This document shows positions 1 through 7,168 of a DNA stretch of 7,867 nucleotides, piece after piece. Below the pieces are notes generated by a model. The model saw nothing but the letters and a program-made list of their open reading frames with translations, was not told where the DNA came from and ran no database searches. Position 1 is the first letter of the stretch, and each line of letters begins with the position of its first letter. The stretch comes from Paludibacteraceae bacterium (GTDB taxonomy: Bacteria > Bacteroidota > Bacteroidia > Bacteroidales > Paludibacteraceae): NCBI GenBank assembly GCA_947471245.1, contig CANIXM010000071.1, forward strand, positions 1 to 7,867, written 5' to 3'. A program made the position numbers and the translations under genes.

Positions 1-65
1 GGTCAGCTACAAGAAGGACAGTGACCATGCACATACAGGTAAACACCCACAAGTAAATTTTACTA

Positions 66-110
66 ATTATCATTCACGGGGTAACTCCGAGTCACCTCGT
101 GAATGATAAT
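66..110. terminator. Long intergenic hairpin, probable terminator of the phosphatase gene
   Basis: The arms at 66-78 and 98-110 are perfect 13-bp reverse complements (ATTATCATTCACG / CGTGAATGATAAT). Pairing continues inward through 79-85 and 91-97 with two imperfect positions, leaving a 5-nt loop (86-90). The stem starts 21 nt beyond the phosphatase stop codon, the right place for a terminator. Neither side has a clean T-run; on the minus strand it is followed by an AT-rich stretch. It could serve transcripts from both directions. A processing or protein-binding site is an alternative reading. Confidence 0.6.
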
Positions 111-130
111 CTATTCCATCTAAGAAATGA

Positions 131-1102
131 TTATTTCTTTCTCTCGTAAGTATATTGCGGTTGGCCATTAGCACCCATAAATACTACTCTGATGCTATCG
201 GCATGGAATGATACGATGGAATATCCTGGTACAGATGCACTGAATAGTGATTGTTCATTTTTACTTGCAGGTCTGGTTGCACCACCTGTTCCTGTTACCA
301 TGTATTCAGTGTTTTTGCCTTTTTCATGTAAGTGTTGCATGTCATGGTCGTGGCCACTAAAATAAAACTGCACATTGTATTTGTCAAGTATTGGTTTAAT
401 GCGTTGTATCATTTCCACGGAGCTACCGTGTTTTTCACTTGCTGAAAAGATGGGGTGGTGACCAAATACAATTTTCCATTGTTCTTTTGAATTAGCCAAT
501 GTTTCGTTTAGCCATTTTATTTGTTTTGTAGAATCTTGTTTTGCAATATCAGGATAGTCATTGTTATAGTAATTACTCAATAGGGGTGGAGTGTCCAAAA
601 AAATGAAACGTGCTGAAATAGTATCATTGATTTTTTTTGTAAATGAATAATAGCGCTCTTCAAATCTCCATCTGCGACTTATTTTTGAGTAGTCAAGTTG
701 AGCTTGAGTGTTTCCCTTGTAATCATGATTACCCAATACAGGAAACCAATCTACATGTAGGGAGTTTTTGGTATAAATGTTTTCATAGTTTTTCATCCAA
801 AGTGGGTCTTGTGTAGATGCAACTCCATTTATTTGAAAATTGTCTCCACAAGATACTATAAATTTTGGTCCTGTGCTGTCTGCCTGTACGCCCATTTGGT
901 TGGCTACTTGCTGTTGATAGTTTTGTCCGTTCCATCCCCAGTCGCTAACGATGAAAAAGTTTAGTCCTTTTTTGTACTTCTTTAAAGGATATGCCTTTGC
1001 TTCTTGTTCTGTATTGGACTTGTAGTCATATACAGGTGCTGTGGCTGATGTTAGCAATACAATAGATGCTAAAGCCACAAGTATGAGTTTTGTTGGTTTC
1101 AT
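131..1102 (-). CDS. Secreted metallophosphoesterase, tartrate-resistant (purple) acid phosphatase-like
   Basis: A calcineurin-like phosphoesterase of 323 aa, close to the single-domain size of mammalian TRAP-type acid phosphatases; it should hydrolyse phosphomonoesters. Residues 1 to about 22 form a signal peptide (positively charged start, then a hydrophobic run) without a lipobox cysteine, so a periplasmic or secreted location is likely. The dinuclear-metal motifs appear in order: SDWGW (Asp54), GDN (Asp87), GNHD (Asn125, His126), GHHP (His215) and GHDHD (His251, His253). The metal-binding Tyr of purple acid phosphatases, in GDNFY, is Gln90 here (GDNFQ), so the enzyme may lack the purple colour and use a different metal pair. 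The ATG at 1102 gives the signal peptide directly. The gene appears monocistronic: the upstream gene ends in its own terminator and a hairpin lies just past this stop. A weak -7-like sequence (TAAATTTC) is at 1129-1136. The family is clear; the physiological substrate is unknown. Confidence 0.88.
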   Translation of the reverse strand: MKPTKLILVALASIVLLTSATAPVYDYKSNTEQEAKAYPLKKYKKGLNFFIVSDWGWNGQNYQQQVANQMGVQADSTGPKFIVSCGDNFQINGVASTQDPLWMKNYENIYTKNSLHVDWFPVLGNHDYKGNTQAQLDYSKISRRWRFEERYYSFTKKINDTISARFIFLDTPPLLSNYYNNDYPDIAKQDSTKQIKWLNETLANSKEQWKIVFGHHPIFSASEKHGSSVEMIQRIKPILDKYNVQFYFSGHDHDMQHLHEKGKNTEYMVTGTGGATRPASKNEQSLFSASVPGYSIVSFHADSIRVVFMGANGQPQYTYERKK

Positions 1103-1216
1103 TAGTTTTGTGTTTAAATTATTATTTGGAAATTTATTTATTTTTATTACTTGAAAAAATTGTCATTTTTGCTCTGTTATGAATTAGGTGGGTCAAACCC
1201 CAAGGAGGAAATTAAA

Positions 1217-1451
1217 CCACAAAAGGCACAAAAGATTAGAGTTTATTTGAATTTTTAATATTTTACCACATAGATACAATAGTTTAGTAATAGAAGGTCT
1301 GTTTTCTCTTCAATCAGAAGAACACATAGATCGGAATCTATTGGCTACAATCGCTGTGTGAGATATATGGTTGAAATTCAGCGTTCATTTGTGTTGTTTG
1401 CTTATGTTGCGTTCTAATGATTCGTTGTATTTCTTTTGTGCTTTTTTTGTG
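1217..1451. repeat. Probable degenerate dispersed intergenic repeat with imperfect inverted ends
   Basis: The left end, 1217-1235 (CCACAAAAGGCACAAAAGA), is nearly the reverse complement of 1432-1451 (TCTTTTGTGCTTTTTTTGTG), apart from a few bases. Between them CACATAGAT occurs twice (1267-1275 and 1323-1331), and there is a small hairpin TCTTC-AATCA-GAAGA just before the second copy. No transposase or reading frame is present. Inverted ends with no coding content suggest a decayed non-autonomous element or a multi-copy intergenic repeat. Copy number cannot be judged from one window. Confidence 0.35.
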
Positions 1452-1490
1452 AATACATGCTTTTCATTGTATATATTTTTTGCAAATAAA

Positions 1491-1526
1491 ATAAGAGTAA
1501 CACCCAATACTGAATGTTACTCTTAT
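1491..1526 (-). terminator. Rho-independent-type terminator of the receptor/beta-helix unit
   Basis: A perfect 12-bp stem, ATAAGAGTAACA (1491-1502) and TGTTACTCTTAT (1515-1526), encloses a 12-nt loop. On the minus strand it begins 22 nt after the beta-helix gene stop and is followed by a T-rich tail (TTTATTTG, then an A/T-rich run). It marks the end of the two-gene unit and separates it from the phosphatase gene. Confidence 0.75.
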
Positions 1527-1548
1527 ATTGTTCATTGAGAGCTTATAT

Positions 1549-3096
1549 TTACTCTTTGATAAAGGTCTTTGAGTTTTGACTGTTGTCAGAATAGATGATT
1601 GATAGGGTGTAAACTCCAGCATTCAAATGAGCCACAGGTACTGTCAAAGATGTTGAATTGTAGTCGATTAACTGATCAATTACCTTCACTCCAGTTTCAT
1701 TATAAACAACCAATGACTTAGCAGAATTGTTCGAGTCAAGTGTAATGTTTAGTGTTGTTGATACTGGATTTGGGAAGATTCCAAATTGGTTCGTTTTAAG
1801 GTCGTTAACTCCAACTGTTGATACTGCGAAAGCTCCCACTGTAGTGGATGGGGCAGGTGAAAGGTATTCTACACTCTGAATAGTTATCCCACTTCCTGCA
1901 GTTCCAAAGTTACGAGTAATTGCTGTGGTACCTTTATTGATCAATGGTGAACCAGATTTTGGGTGAAAGTCCCATGACATATCAAACTTCGAATTCAATG
2001 TGTCGGTGCTCAATGGGTAGTTTACTAGCATTGGGTCATTAGCTCCAGCAGTTGTACCATAAACGTCGTTAGCACCGTGTGCCAATAATCCTGGAGTTGG
2101 CGTGTTGAAGTTGTTAACTGTGTTTTGTGTGTTGCCATAGTAGTAGTTATAGTCACCTGTAGATGCAGCATCAGCTTTACCATCAGTTTTGATACCATAT
2201 CTACAGTTTAAGAATAGGGTGTTATATGTTTTTCCAACTACACCTGCTTCATACCATACACTTCCACCTTTTATAGTTGGTCTTCTCCAACCAGTATTTA
2301 CTATCGTGTTGTTATACACTACAGCCACACATTGTGGTGAACGACTTCCTGAGTTAGAAAGTTTGAAGGCATTTGTGTTTTGGCTATAGTACATGTTGTA
2401 GCAAAGGTCGGCAATAGTACCTGCTTTCAAGTTGGTTGCATCACCACCAGTAGAACCATTTTGATAAACTTTGTTGTATGCGAAAATCACTTTTCCACCT
2501 TCAATGTATATTCCATCATCCACACCGTTAGAGAATGTACTGTTCATTACTACCAATTTTCCATCTACATGATTTCTAAAGTTCATGAATGGAACAGTTT
2601 CACCAGCAGCTGCTTTGTATAGTTTAAGCAATACTGAAGGAGAATTGTTGGTCGTAGCAGCTCCGTAGTATTTGATGTTGGTATGGAGCATCAATACTTC
2701 TTTACATGTAAGATCACACATGATGCCACCCCACAAACCTGGGAATGGGCGAGTGGTAGCTACATTGCTTGGGATTTTGTTGGCTGATACTGTGATGTTG
2801 ATTGGACTGTTGGCAGTTCCTTTACAGTATAAGTTTCCTAAAACAATAAATTCAATTTTCAATGTTGTATCTGCTATTTCTACAGTTACACCATCTTCGA
2901 TGGTTAGCGATTGGCCAGCTTGTATGATCACGTGGTCATTCACAATGACGGTCGAACCTTTTGTCCAAGTGCCTTTTACCTCTACACCACCAGCACCACC
3001 TGGGGTGCCTACTGTGATGGTTCCAGCTTGCACTGCAAACAATGATAATGCTATAGTCATAGCACTTAAAAATACTTTTTTTGTAGTTGTTTTCAT
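1549..3096 (-). CDS. Secreted right-handed beta-helix protein with T9SS type A sorting domain
   Basis: A 515-aa surface or secreted protein. Residues 1-24 are a Sec signal peptide ending in VQA. From about residue 40 the sequence has the look of parallel beta-helix proteins: short strands with regularly spaced Val/Ile, Asn and Gly (VIVNDHVIIQAGQSLTIEDG; later SPLINKG near 383-389). Residues about 437-515 are a typical type A C-terminal domain: FPNP (441-444), LNAGVYTLSI (491-500) and a basic tail KTFIKE. Such domains direct export through the type IX system and are normally removed as the protein is anchored to surface lipopolysaccharide or released. The start is 45 bp after the TonB receptor stop with no promoter motif between them, so co-transcription is likely. 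The ATG at 3096 is preceded by an A-rich stretch rather than a Shine-Dalgarno sequence. Beta-helices often bind or cleave polysaccharides, but I see no catalytic motif, so the ligand is unknown. It may be the surface partner of the adjacent receptor. Confidence 0.85.
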   Translation of the reverse strand: MKTTTKKVFLSAMTIALSLFAVQAGTITVGTPGGAGGVEVKGTWTKGSTVIVNDHVIIQAGQSLTIEDGVTVEIADTTLKIEFIVLGNLYCKGTANSPINITVSANKIPSNVATTRPFPGLWGGIMCDLTCKEVLMLHTNIKYYGAATTNNSPSVLLKLYKAAAGETVPFMNFRNHVDGKLVVMNSTFSNGVDDGIYIEGGKVIFAYNKVYQNGSTGGDATNLKAGTIADLCYNMYYSQNTNAFKLSNSGSRSPQCVAVVYNNTIVNTGWRRPTIKGGSVWYEAGVVGKTYNTLFLNCRYGIKTDGKADAASTGDYNYYYGNTQNTVNNFNTPTPGLLAHGANDVYGTTAGANDPMLVNYPLSTDTLNSKFDMSWDFHPKSGSPLINKGTTAITRNFGTAGSGITIQSVEYLSPAPSTTVGAFAVSTVGVNDLKTNQFGIFPNPVSTTLNITLDSNNSAKSLVVYNETGVKVIDQLIDYNSTSLTVPVAHLNAGVYTLSIIYSDNSQNSKTFIKE

Positions 3097-3141
3097 AATT
3101 CTTTTTCTTTTTTTAATTGTAGTGGTTTTTTATTTTTGGTG

Positions 3142-5931
3142 TTATAATTTGTATCTTAATCCTACAAGAATTGAACTTCCTGTGTATTCATTTCGTACAA
3201 TAGTGGTGATTTTATCATTTTCATGATATGGGAATTTGTTGTTTGATTCGTCATGTTGCTTCACATACCAAATATTATGGCTATTCAATAAGTTACGAGC
3301 TTTTATGAAAATGCTAAGTCCTGACTTGAAATTTTTTTCGGCTGAACAGTCCAATTGAAAAAATCCTTTTTCCCATCTGTCAGCATTCAAGTCGGGCGAT
3401 ACTCTGATTATTCTGTCGCTATTGTAAGACATTGCCAGTTGAGCATTCAGTCCATTGTTCGAGCTTTTGTATAAAAGTGAAATGTTTGCAATGTGCTCGG
3501 ACTGACCAGCTAGTGGACGTGTTGCTGCTGTGATGTATGTTGAGTCCTTGTTGACAATTCCATTTTGGATGTACTTCTTGTTGGATGTTGTTTGTGAATG
3601 AGACCATGTGTAATTGAATTTTACACCTATTTCTCTAAAGAATTTCACTCCATCTACTTCAAATCCGTAAACTAGAGCATTCGAATTCAGAAAGGTTAGA
3701 TTGTTGTTGCCATGATTGTCCTTTTTAAAGCCTTCTTCTATGGCGTCTGTGATTTTTTTGTAAAAGCCTCCGATCAGTATTTGGTCCAGTTGGGTAGGGT
3801 AGTATTGATACCGGATATCATAGTTTTCGGCAACTGCATTTCTCAATGAGTCATTACCTACGATAGCGAATTCACCCCTGTTGTCAACAAACGGAACAAT
3901 TTCCAAAAATCCAGGTTTGTTAATTGCTTTGTAATACGAGCCTTTTATGTTCCCATTTTGGAGAGTATATTCTATGTTTACACTAGGCAAATTATAAATG
4001 TGTTTATTGTCTTTTTTCTGATAATTACCAGGTCTGATTTTGTCAAGAAAAGCATTATGGAATTCCAGATCATAGCCTTGATTCGCTTGCTCATGCCTAA
4101 GTCCCCCTATTATTCGAATGGGGTGTATTTGATATTGAATCATTCCGTAAACAGCTCTGTCATTTTCATAGGCATTGAATGTGCCTGGCTGGTTTACAGC
4201 ACCTTTGGGGTTTTTTATTGTCCAGTTGATGTCGGAATAGTTTGTCCAATCTACTCCTTTCTCTGTTCGTTCATTCACAGGTCCAACAGGGATTAGGGTG
4301 TAAGTATTTACAAAACTGTTTCGAATTTTATCACGGTACAGGTAGCCTGTTGAAATTTCAAGGTTCCCACCGAATACCTTGTCAACGTATTTAATGTTCC
4401 CATAAAATGCTTTGTCAAGGTCGGAGTTGTGAAACCACTCTCGAGTACTTCCACTAAAATTTACAAATTGTGGTTGTCTCTGGGAATTTTTGAAAAAATT
4501 GTCATAAGTTATTGTAGAAAGATCAGGAGTCTGATTGGTTGCTTTTGAATATACAACACTCCAATTAAGGTGGAGGTGTTGGTTGAAAAATCCATGATCG
4601 CCCTGCAATGTAGTTGTGAGCAATGACGTAATGTTGTAGTAGTTTCGGTTTTCTATATAGCCTTCGGATGTGCCTGTAGTTGGCACCCAACTGTACTTTA
4701 AAGAGGTGATATCTGACTCCCGATTTTGTTTTATTTGATTATTAAAATAAGCCAAATATGCTTTAATGCTATTTGTCCGATTGATGTCGAAATCTATTTT
4801 ATTGTGTATGCCCATATTTTCTTGTTGCCTGTAATCAAACCTGCGCTCTATTTCAGTTAGGCTAAATTGGTTGGTGCTGTTGTTTGCCTGCTCACTATCA
4901 AATATCAAACTACTTTTTCCCCTGTAGGTATTGTTGTAGTTCAAAGCGAGAATCCAACCAAGTCTTTTTTCAAAAAATCGATTCCCAATAGCAAAACCAA
5001 CTATTGTATTAACTGGGAGCTTAATAATGTTATTGTCCAAATTTGCTTTCGTAAAATCGCTTGGTTTGGCGTCGTATTCTTTTCCATTTATTTCGTAGGG
5101 TGACAATAAGGATATTGCATCCGAATTAAACGATCTGAATGGATGGTCATGTAAAATGGTATTGTATCCGCTCGATATATTTGCTTTGATTAATAGTTTA
5201 TCTGGTGCATTTTTCATGACAATATTCACTGCACCTGCAATAGCATCACTTTCCATATTGGGGGTAAGTGCCTTAGAAACTTCGATTCTATCGACCAGAT
5301 CTGATGGGAAAATGTCCAAATTGATGTATCTGTGTCTGTCGTCTGTGCTGGGAATCTTTATTCCATTTACCAATGTATAAGAATATCGTTTGTCCATCCC
5401 TCTCAAGATGGCATATTCATTGCCTTTGCTCGAGCTTCGGTCGAGAGTGACTCCCGACATCCGTTGGATGACACTTGCTACTTCCATGTCTGGAGACAGT
5501 TGGATGGCGCTAGCACTAGTAACATTTAGCAGATTTGGACTTTCACGCTCAGAGAGTCTAGCCGAAACCTCTGTACTTTTATCGGCATGACCGACTACTT
5601 CTACTTCATGTAGGCTTTTGGTGTTTGGACCAAGGCTGATGATTAATTCATCTTCCTTTTCATCTTTTTCCTCAGTGTTCAACTGCATTGTACTAGTTTC
5701 GTAGCCAATGTGGGTAACAGAAATTGTGTAAACCCCTTTTGGTAGGTGTTTTATTTTGAAACTTCCATCAAGTCCAGTTACAGTTCCAGTGTTTAACTCA
5801 TTGATTTTTACGATTGCACCTATGAGTGGTTCGTTGGTTTCTTTGTCGATAATCACCCCTTTGATTTTTGAAGCGCTTAAACTGATGGTAAATGTAAATG
5901 AAAGTAGGAGGATAAATAAATACTTCGTCAT
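3142..5931 (-). CDS. TonB-dependent outer-membrane receptor with carboxypeptidase-regulatory-like domain
   Basis: A 929-aa outer-membrane active transporter powered by TonB-ExbBD. Residues 1-20 are a signal peptide. Residues about 23-100 are a CarboxypepD-regulatory-like beta-sandwich (KGVIIDKETNEPLIGAIV, with GLDGSF and HIGYET) typical of Bacteroidota receptors. The plug spans about 130-245: SVIQRMSGV, the ILRGM motif near 175-179, LVNGIKIPST, DLVDRIEVSKAL and DAIAGAVNIVMK. The rest is rich in alternating aromatic strands and ends in VGLRYKL, as expected for a 22-strand barrel. The plug wording resembles the family of large receptors without a SusD partner rather than SusC, and no SusD-like gene is beside it. 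The gene leads a two-gene unit with the T9SS beta-helix protein. A -7 element at 6083-6090 implies a leader of about 145 nt. The transported substrate cannot be read from the sequence. Confidence 0.93.
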   Translation of the reverse strand: MTKYLFILLLSFTFTISLSASKIKGVIIDKETNEPLIGAIVKINELNTGTVTGLDGSFKIKHLPKGVYTISVTHIGYETSTMQLNTEEKDEKEDELIISLGPNTKSLHEVEVVGHADKSTEVSARLSERESPNLLNVTSASAIQLSPDMEVASVIQRMSGVTLDRSSSKGNEYAILRGMDKRYSYTLVNGIKIPSTDDRHRYINLDIFPSDLVDRIEVSKALTPNMESDAIAGAVNIVMKNAPDKLLIKANISSGYNTILHDHPFRSFNSDAISLLSPYEINGKEYDAKPSDFTKANLDNNIIKLPVNTIVGFAIGNRFFEKRLGWILALNYNNTYRGKSSLIFDSEQANNSTNQFSLTEIERRFDYRQQENMGIHNKIDFDINRTNSIKAYLAYFNNQIKQNRESDITSLKYSWVPTTGTSEGYIENRNYYNITSLLTTTLQGDHGFFNQHLHLNWSVVYSKATNQTPDLSTITYDNFFKNSQRQPQFVNFSGSTREWFHNSDLDKAFYGNIKYVDKVFGGNLEISTGYLYRDKIRNSFVNTYTLIPVGPVNERTEKGVDWTNYSDINWTIKNPKGAVNQPGTFNAYENDRAVYGMIQYQIHPIRIIGGLRHEQANQGYDLEFHNAFLDKIRPGNYQKKDNKHIYNLPSVNIEYTLQNGNIKGSYYKAINKPGFLEIVPFVDNRGEFAIVGNDSLRNAVAENYDIRYQYYPTQLDQILIGGFYKKITDAIEEGFKKDNHGNNNLTFLNSNALVYGFEVDGVKFFREIGVKFNYTWSHSQTTSNKKYIQNGIVNKDSTYITAATRPLAGQSEHIANISLLYKSSNNGLNAQLAMSYNSDRIIRVSPDLNADRWEKGFFQLDCSAEKNFKSGLSIFIKARNLLNSHNIWYVKQHDESNNKFPYHENDKITTIVRNEYTGSSILVGLRYKL

Positions 5932-6082
5932 TGTAATGTAAGTGAATCTTGTGTAATTGTATGATGTAGATATGAGAGAACTTAATTGTTTATATTTTTT
6001 GAGGAATCTGACAAAATGATGGGTGATTTTTGTAGACAGGAATAAAATGTCTCCATTTTGAGTATGTCGAATTAATTTGACG

Positions 6083-6090
6083 CAAAAGTA
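6083..6090 (-). promoter_or_regulatory. Bacteroidota -7 promoter element for the receptor unit
   Basis: On the minus strand this reads TACTTTTG, an exact match to the Bacteroidota housekeeping -7 consensus TAnnTTTG, and it is followed by CGTC. Transcription would start around 6076, giving a 5' leader of about 145 nt. No TTG is visible at the usual -33 distance (about 20 bases upstream), so the promoter may need an activator. It is the best promoter candidate for the receptor and beta-helix genes. Confidence 0.5.
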
Positions 6091-6144
6091 GTCGGGTTAT
6101 GTGATATATTGGTTACAGGTGTGTTACGTGAGTGTTTCATTGTT

Positions 6145-6181
6145 GTTAATTATCTGTTGCAGTTAATTATCTGATAATTAA
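6145..6181. promoter_or_regulatory. Paired 12-bp direct repeats overlapping an AT palindrome, possible operator
   Basis: GTTAATTATCTG occurs perfectly at 6145-6156 and 6162-6173, 17 bp apart start to start. The second copy overlaps a perfect palindrome, TTAATTAT-CTG-ATAATTAA (6163-6181). The cluster lies about 55-90 bp upstream of the -7 element of the receptor gene, a normal place for an activator site. The function is inferred from position and symmetry only. Confidence 0.4.
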
Positions 6182-6203
6182 ATATTTGTATTCATTTCAA
6201 AAT

Positions 6204-6221
6204 TGTCTTGACTGTCATGAC
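6204..6221. promoter_or_regulatory. Tandem 9-bp repeat TGTCWTGAC, possible regulator site
   Basis: TGTCTTGAC (6204-6212) is directly followed by TGTCATGAC (6213-6221), differing at one base. The second copy contains the palindrome GTCATGAC. It lies between the upstream terminator and the 12-bp repeats. A binding site for a regulator of the receptor gene is plausible but unproven. Confidence 0.3.
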
Positions 6222-6266
6222 GGGTGTGGTGGGTCGATTTGCAGATGTGCCAGATGAAGGATATTC

Positions 6267-6310
6267 ACATAGAAAAAGGGAAGCATTTGCTTCCCCTTTT
6301 TTATCTATGT
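6267..6310. terminator. Bidirectional terminator downstream of the lipoprotein gene
   Basis: GGGAAGC (6278-6284) pairs with GCTTCCC (6289-6295) around the loop ATTT. Outside this, an A-run on the left faces a T-run on the right, and ACATAG (6267-6272) pairs with CTATGT (6305-6310). Both strands therefore give a GC-rich stem followed by a T-run. On the minus strand it begins 9 nt after the lipoprotein-gene stop, the expected place to end that transcript. Confidence 0.8.
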
Positions 6311-6319
6311 TCTTTCTCT

Positions 6320-7168
6320 TTATTTTATTTCAGGTCTTACACCAAAGGTGTTTTCTTTCCATACTTCGAGAGCACAGTTGAGTACGAAATCAGTACCAAA
6401 CTTGTTTTTAAATATGTCCGAGAATATTTTTCGCAATTTAGGCAATGTGTTTGTCCCTGCCAAAGAAGACAATGATGCAGTAGAATTATCATCAAATTTG
6501 ATGGTAATATCAAACTCGTTAGTGCTGGCTTCGGAGTTGGTGACAGACACAGTCTTGGTCACAGAGAATGAAACGGTAGCCTTAGTTTGTTCTACGTCAT
6601 TCAAATACACCTTAAATGATTGAGTTTTGTTGGAATTGGTGATACGAGCTAGCTTCACTTTTCCGAACGTCAAGGCATAGTATCGTTCTACGGCATTGGT
6701 GTCATTAATATTTGTTTTCTTTCCGATGAACTGTTCTGAGAAAACAGTTTTGTTGGATGAATTAATCAATGTATAAGTTACTGATCCAACTGTATCTTTT
6801 GATACTGCCTCAGCTTTTAAAATCACACCATTAGGCAAGGTATATTGCGAAAGGGCATATCTAGGCACTTTACCTTTTACTCCAAATCTGCTCGTGTGCG
6901 TTCCAGCCAAATTGCCATTTACAGAAATTGACGAAGTAAGTCTTAGGCTATCTTGCTCATTCGGCGTACCCTGTTTGTAGATGTAGATGAATAAATCACT
7001 GACTTTGATGGAATGATCATTCACAGTTGACTTTAAGGTATCAGCCAAGATATATTGGGTGTGTTTCAATCGGTAACTGTTGTAGTTTAGCACAAACGCA
7101 TCTGCAGGTGTGTTGGCAGTTTTTTTAAAGTGTATTGGCCAACTTGCTTTAGGATATTTTGCCTCCAA
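6320..7168 (-). pseudogene. C-terminal part of putative lipoprotein, separated by an in-frame TGA
   Basis: These 282 codons continue, in the same frame and with no gap, the lipoprotein reading frame that stops at the TGA at 7169-7171. Independent translation looks unlikely: the only start at the 5' end is a TTG right after the stop, no Shine-Dalgarno precedes it, and there is no internal Met codon. The translation is rich in Thr, Ser, Asn and alternating hydrophobic residues, suggesting a secreted beta-rich domain. It ends in a more helical stretch (PKLRKIFSDIFKNKFGTDFV) and a short tail. I do not recognise the family and assign no function. With readthrough the full protein would be 401 aa. 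A nonsense mutation, a sequencing error (for example TGG or CGA read as TGA) and readthrough are all possible. The otherwise open frame argues that the lesion, if real, is recent. A good terminator lies just beyond the TAA stop. Confidence 0.6.

Larger units (their letters stand above)
1103..1548. other. 446-bp intergenic region without a gene
   Basis: I find no convincing reading frame here. The right end (1491-1526) is the terminator of the beta-helix gene. The middle (about 1217-1451) has imperfect inverted-repeat ends and short internal repeats. The left 100 bp is very AT-rich and should hold the phosphatase promoter, though only a weak -7-like match is visible. Confidence 0.6.
5932..6319. 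other. 388-bp control region between lipoprotein gene and receptor gene
   Basis: No protein gene is supported here. In the minus direction it contains the lipoprotein-gene terminator (6267-6310), a tandem 9-bp repeat (6204-6221), a pair of 12-bp direct repeats overlapping an AT palindrome (6145-6181), a -7 promoter element (6083-6090) and an untranslated leader. The leader has one small possible hairpin, AAAATG-TCTC-CATTTT on the plus strand, at 6044-6059. Confidence 0.6.

Noticed and set aside
1..56. Possible end of a plus-strand gene (a frame ending in TAA at 54-56) or start of a minus-strand gene (ATG at 34)
   Set aside because: Only 11 to 17 codons are visible in either case, and no residue pattern is recognisable.
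3130..3140. Plus-strand TATTTTTG matching the -7 consensus
   Set aside because: It lies in a T-rich stretch between co-directional minus-strand genes and would drive antisense transcription only; a chance match is likely.
2189..3226. Plus-strand open frames opposite the beta-helix gene and the receptor C-terminus
   Set aside because: They are antisense shadows of well-supported genes, with no signals of their own and low-complexity translations.
5982..6056. A 24-codon frame in the receptor leader on the minus strand, a possible upstream peptide
   Set aside because: It has no ribosome-binding signal or recognisable composition, and a frame of this length is expected by chance.
6212..6218. 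CTGTCAT, resembling half of an E. coli Pho box
   Set aside because: It is a single copy without the 11-bp-spaced partner, and the enterobacterial consensus is not a safe guide in Bacteroidota. It is explained better as part of the TGTCWTGAC tandem repeat.
6320..6623. Plus-strand open frames opposite the lipoprotein C-terminal part
   Set aside because: They are overlapping antisense frames without domains; the minus-strand frame is much longer and continuous with a lipoprotein signal.
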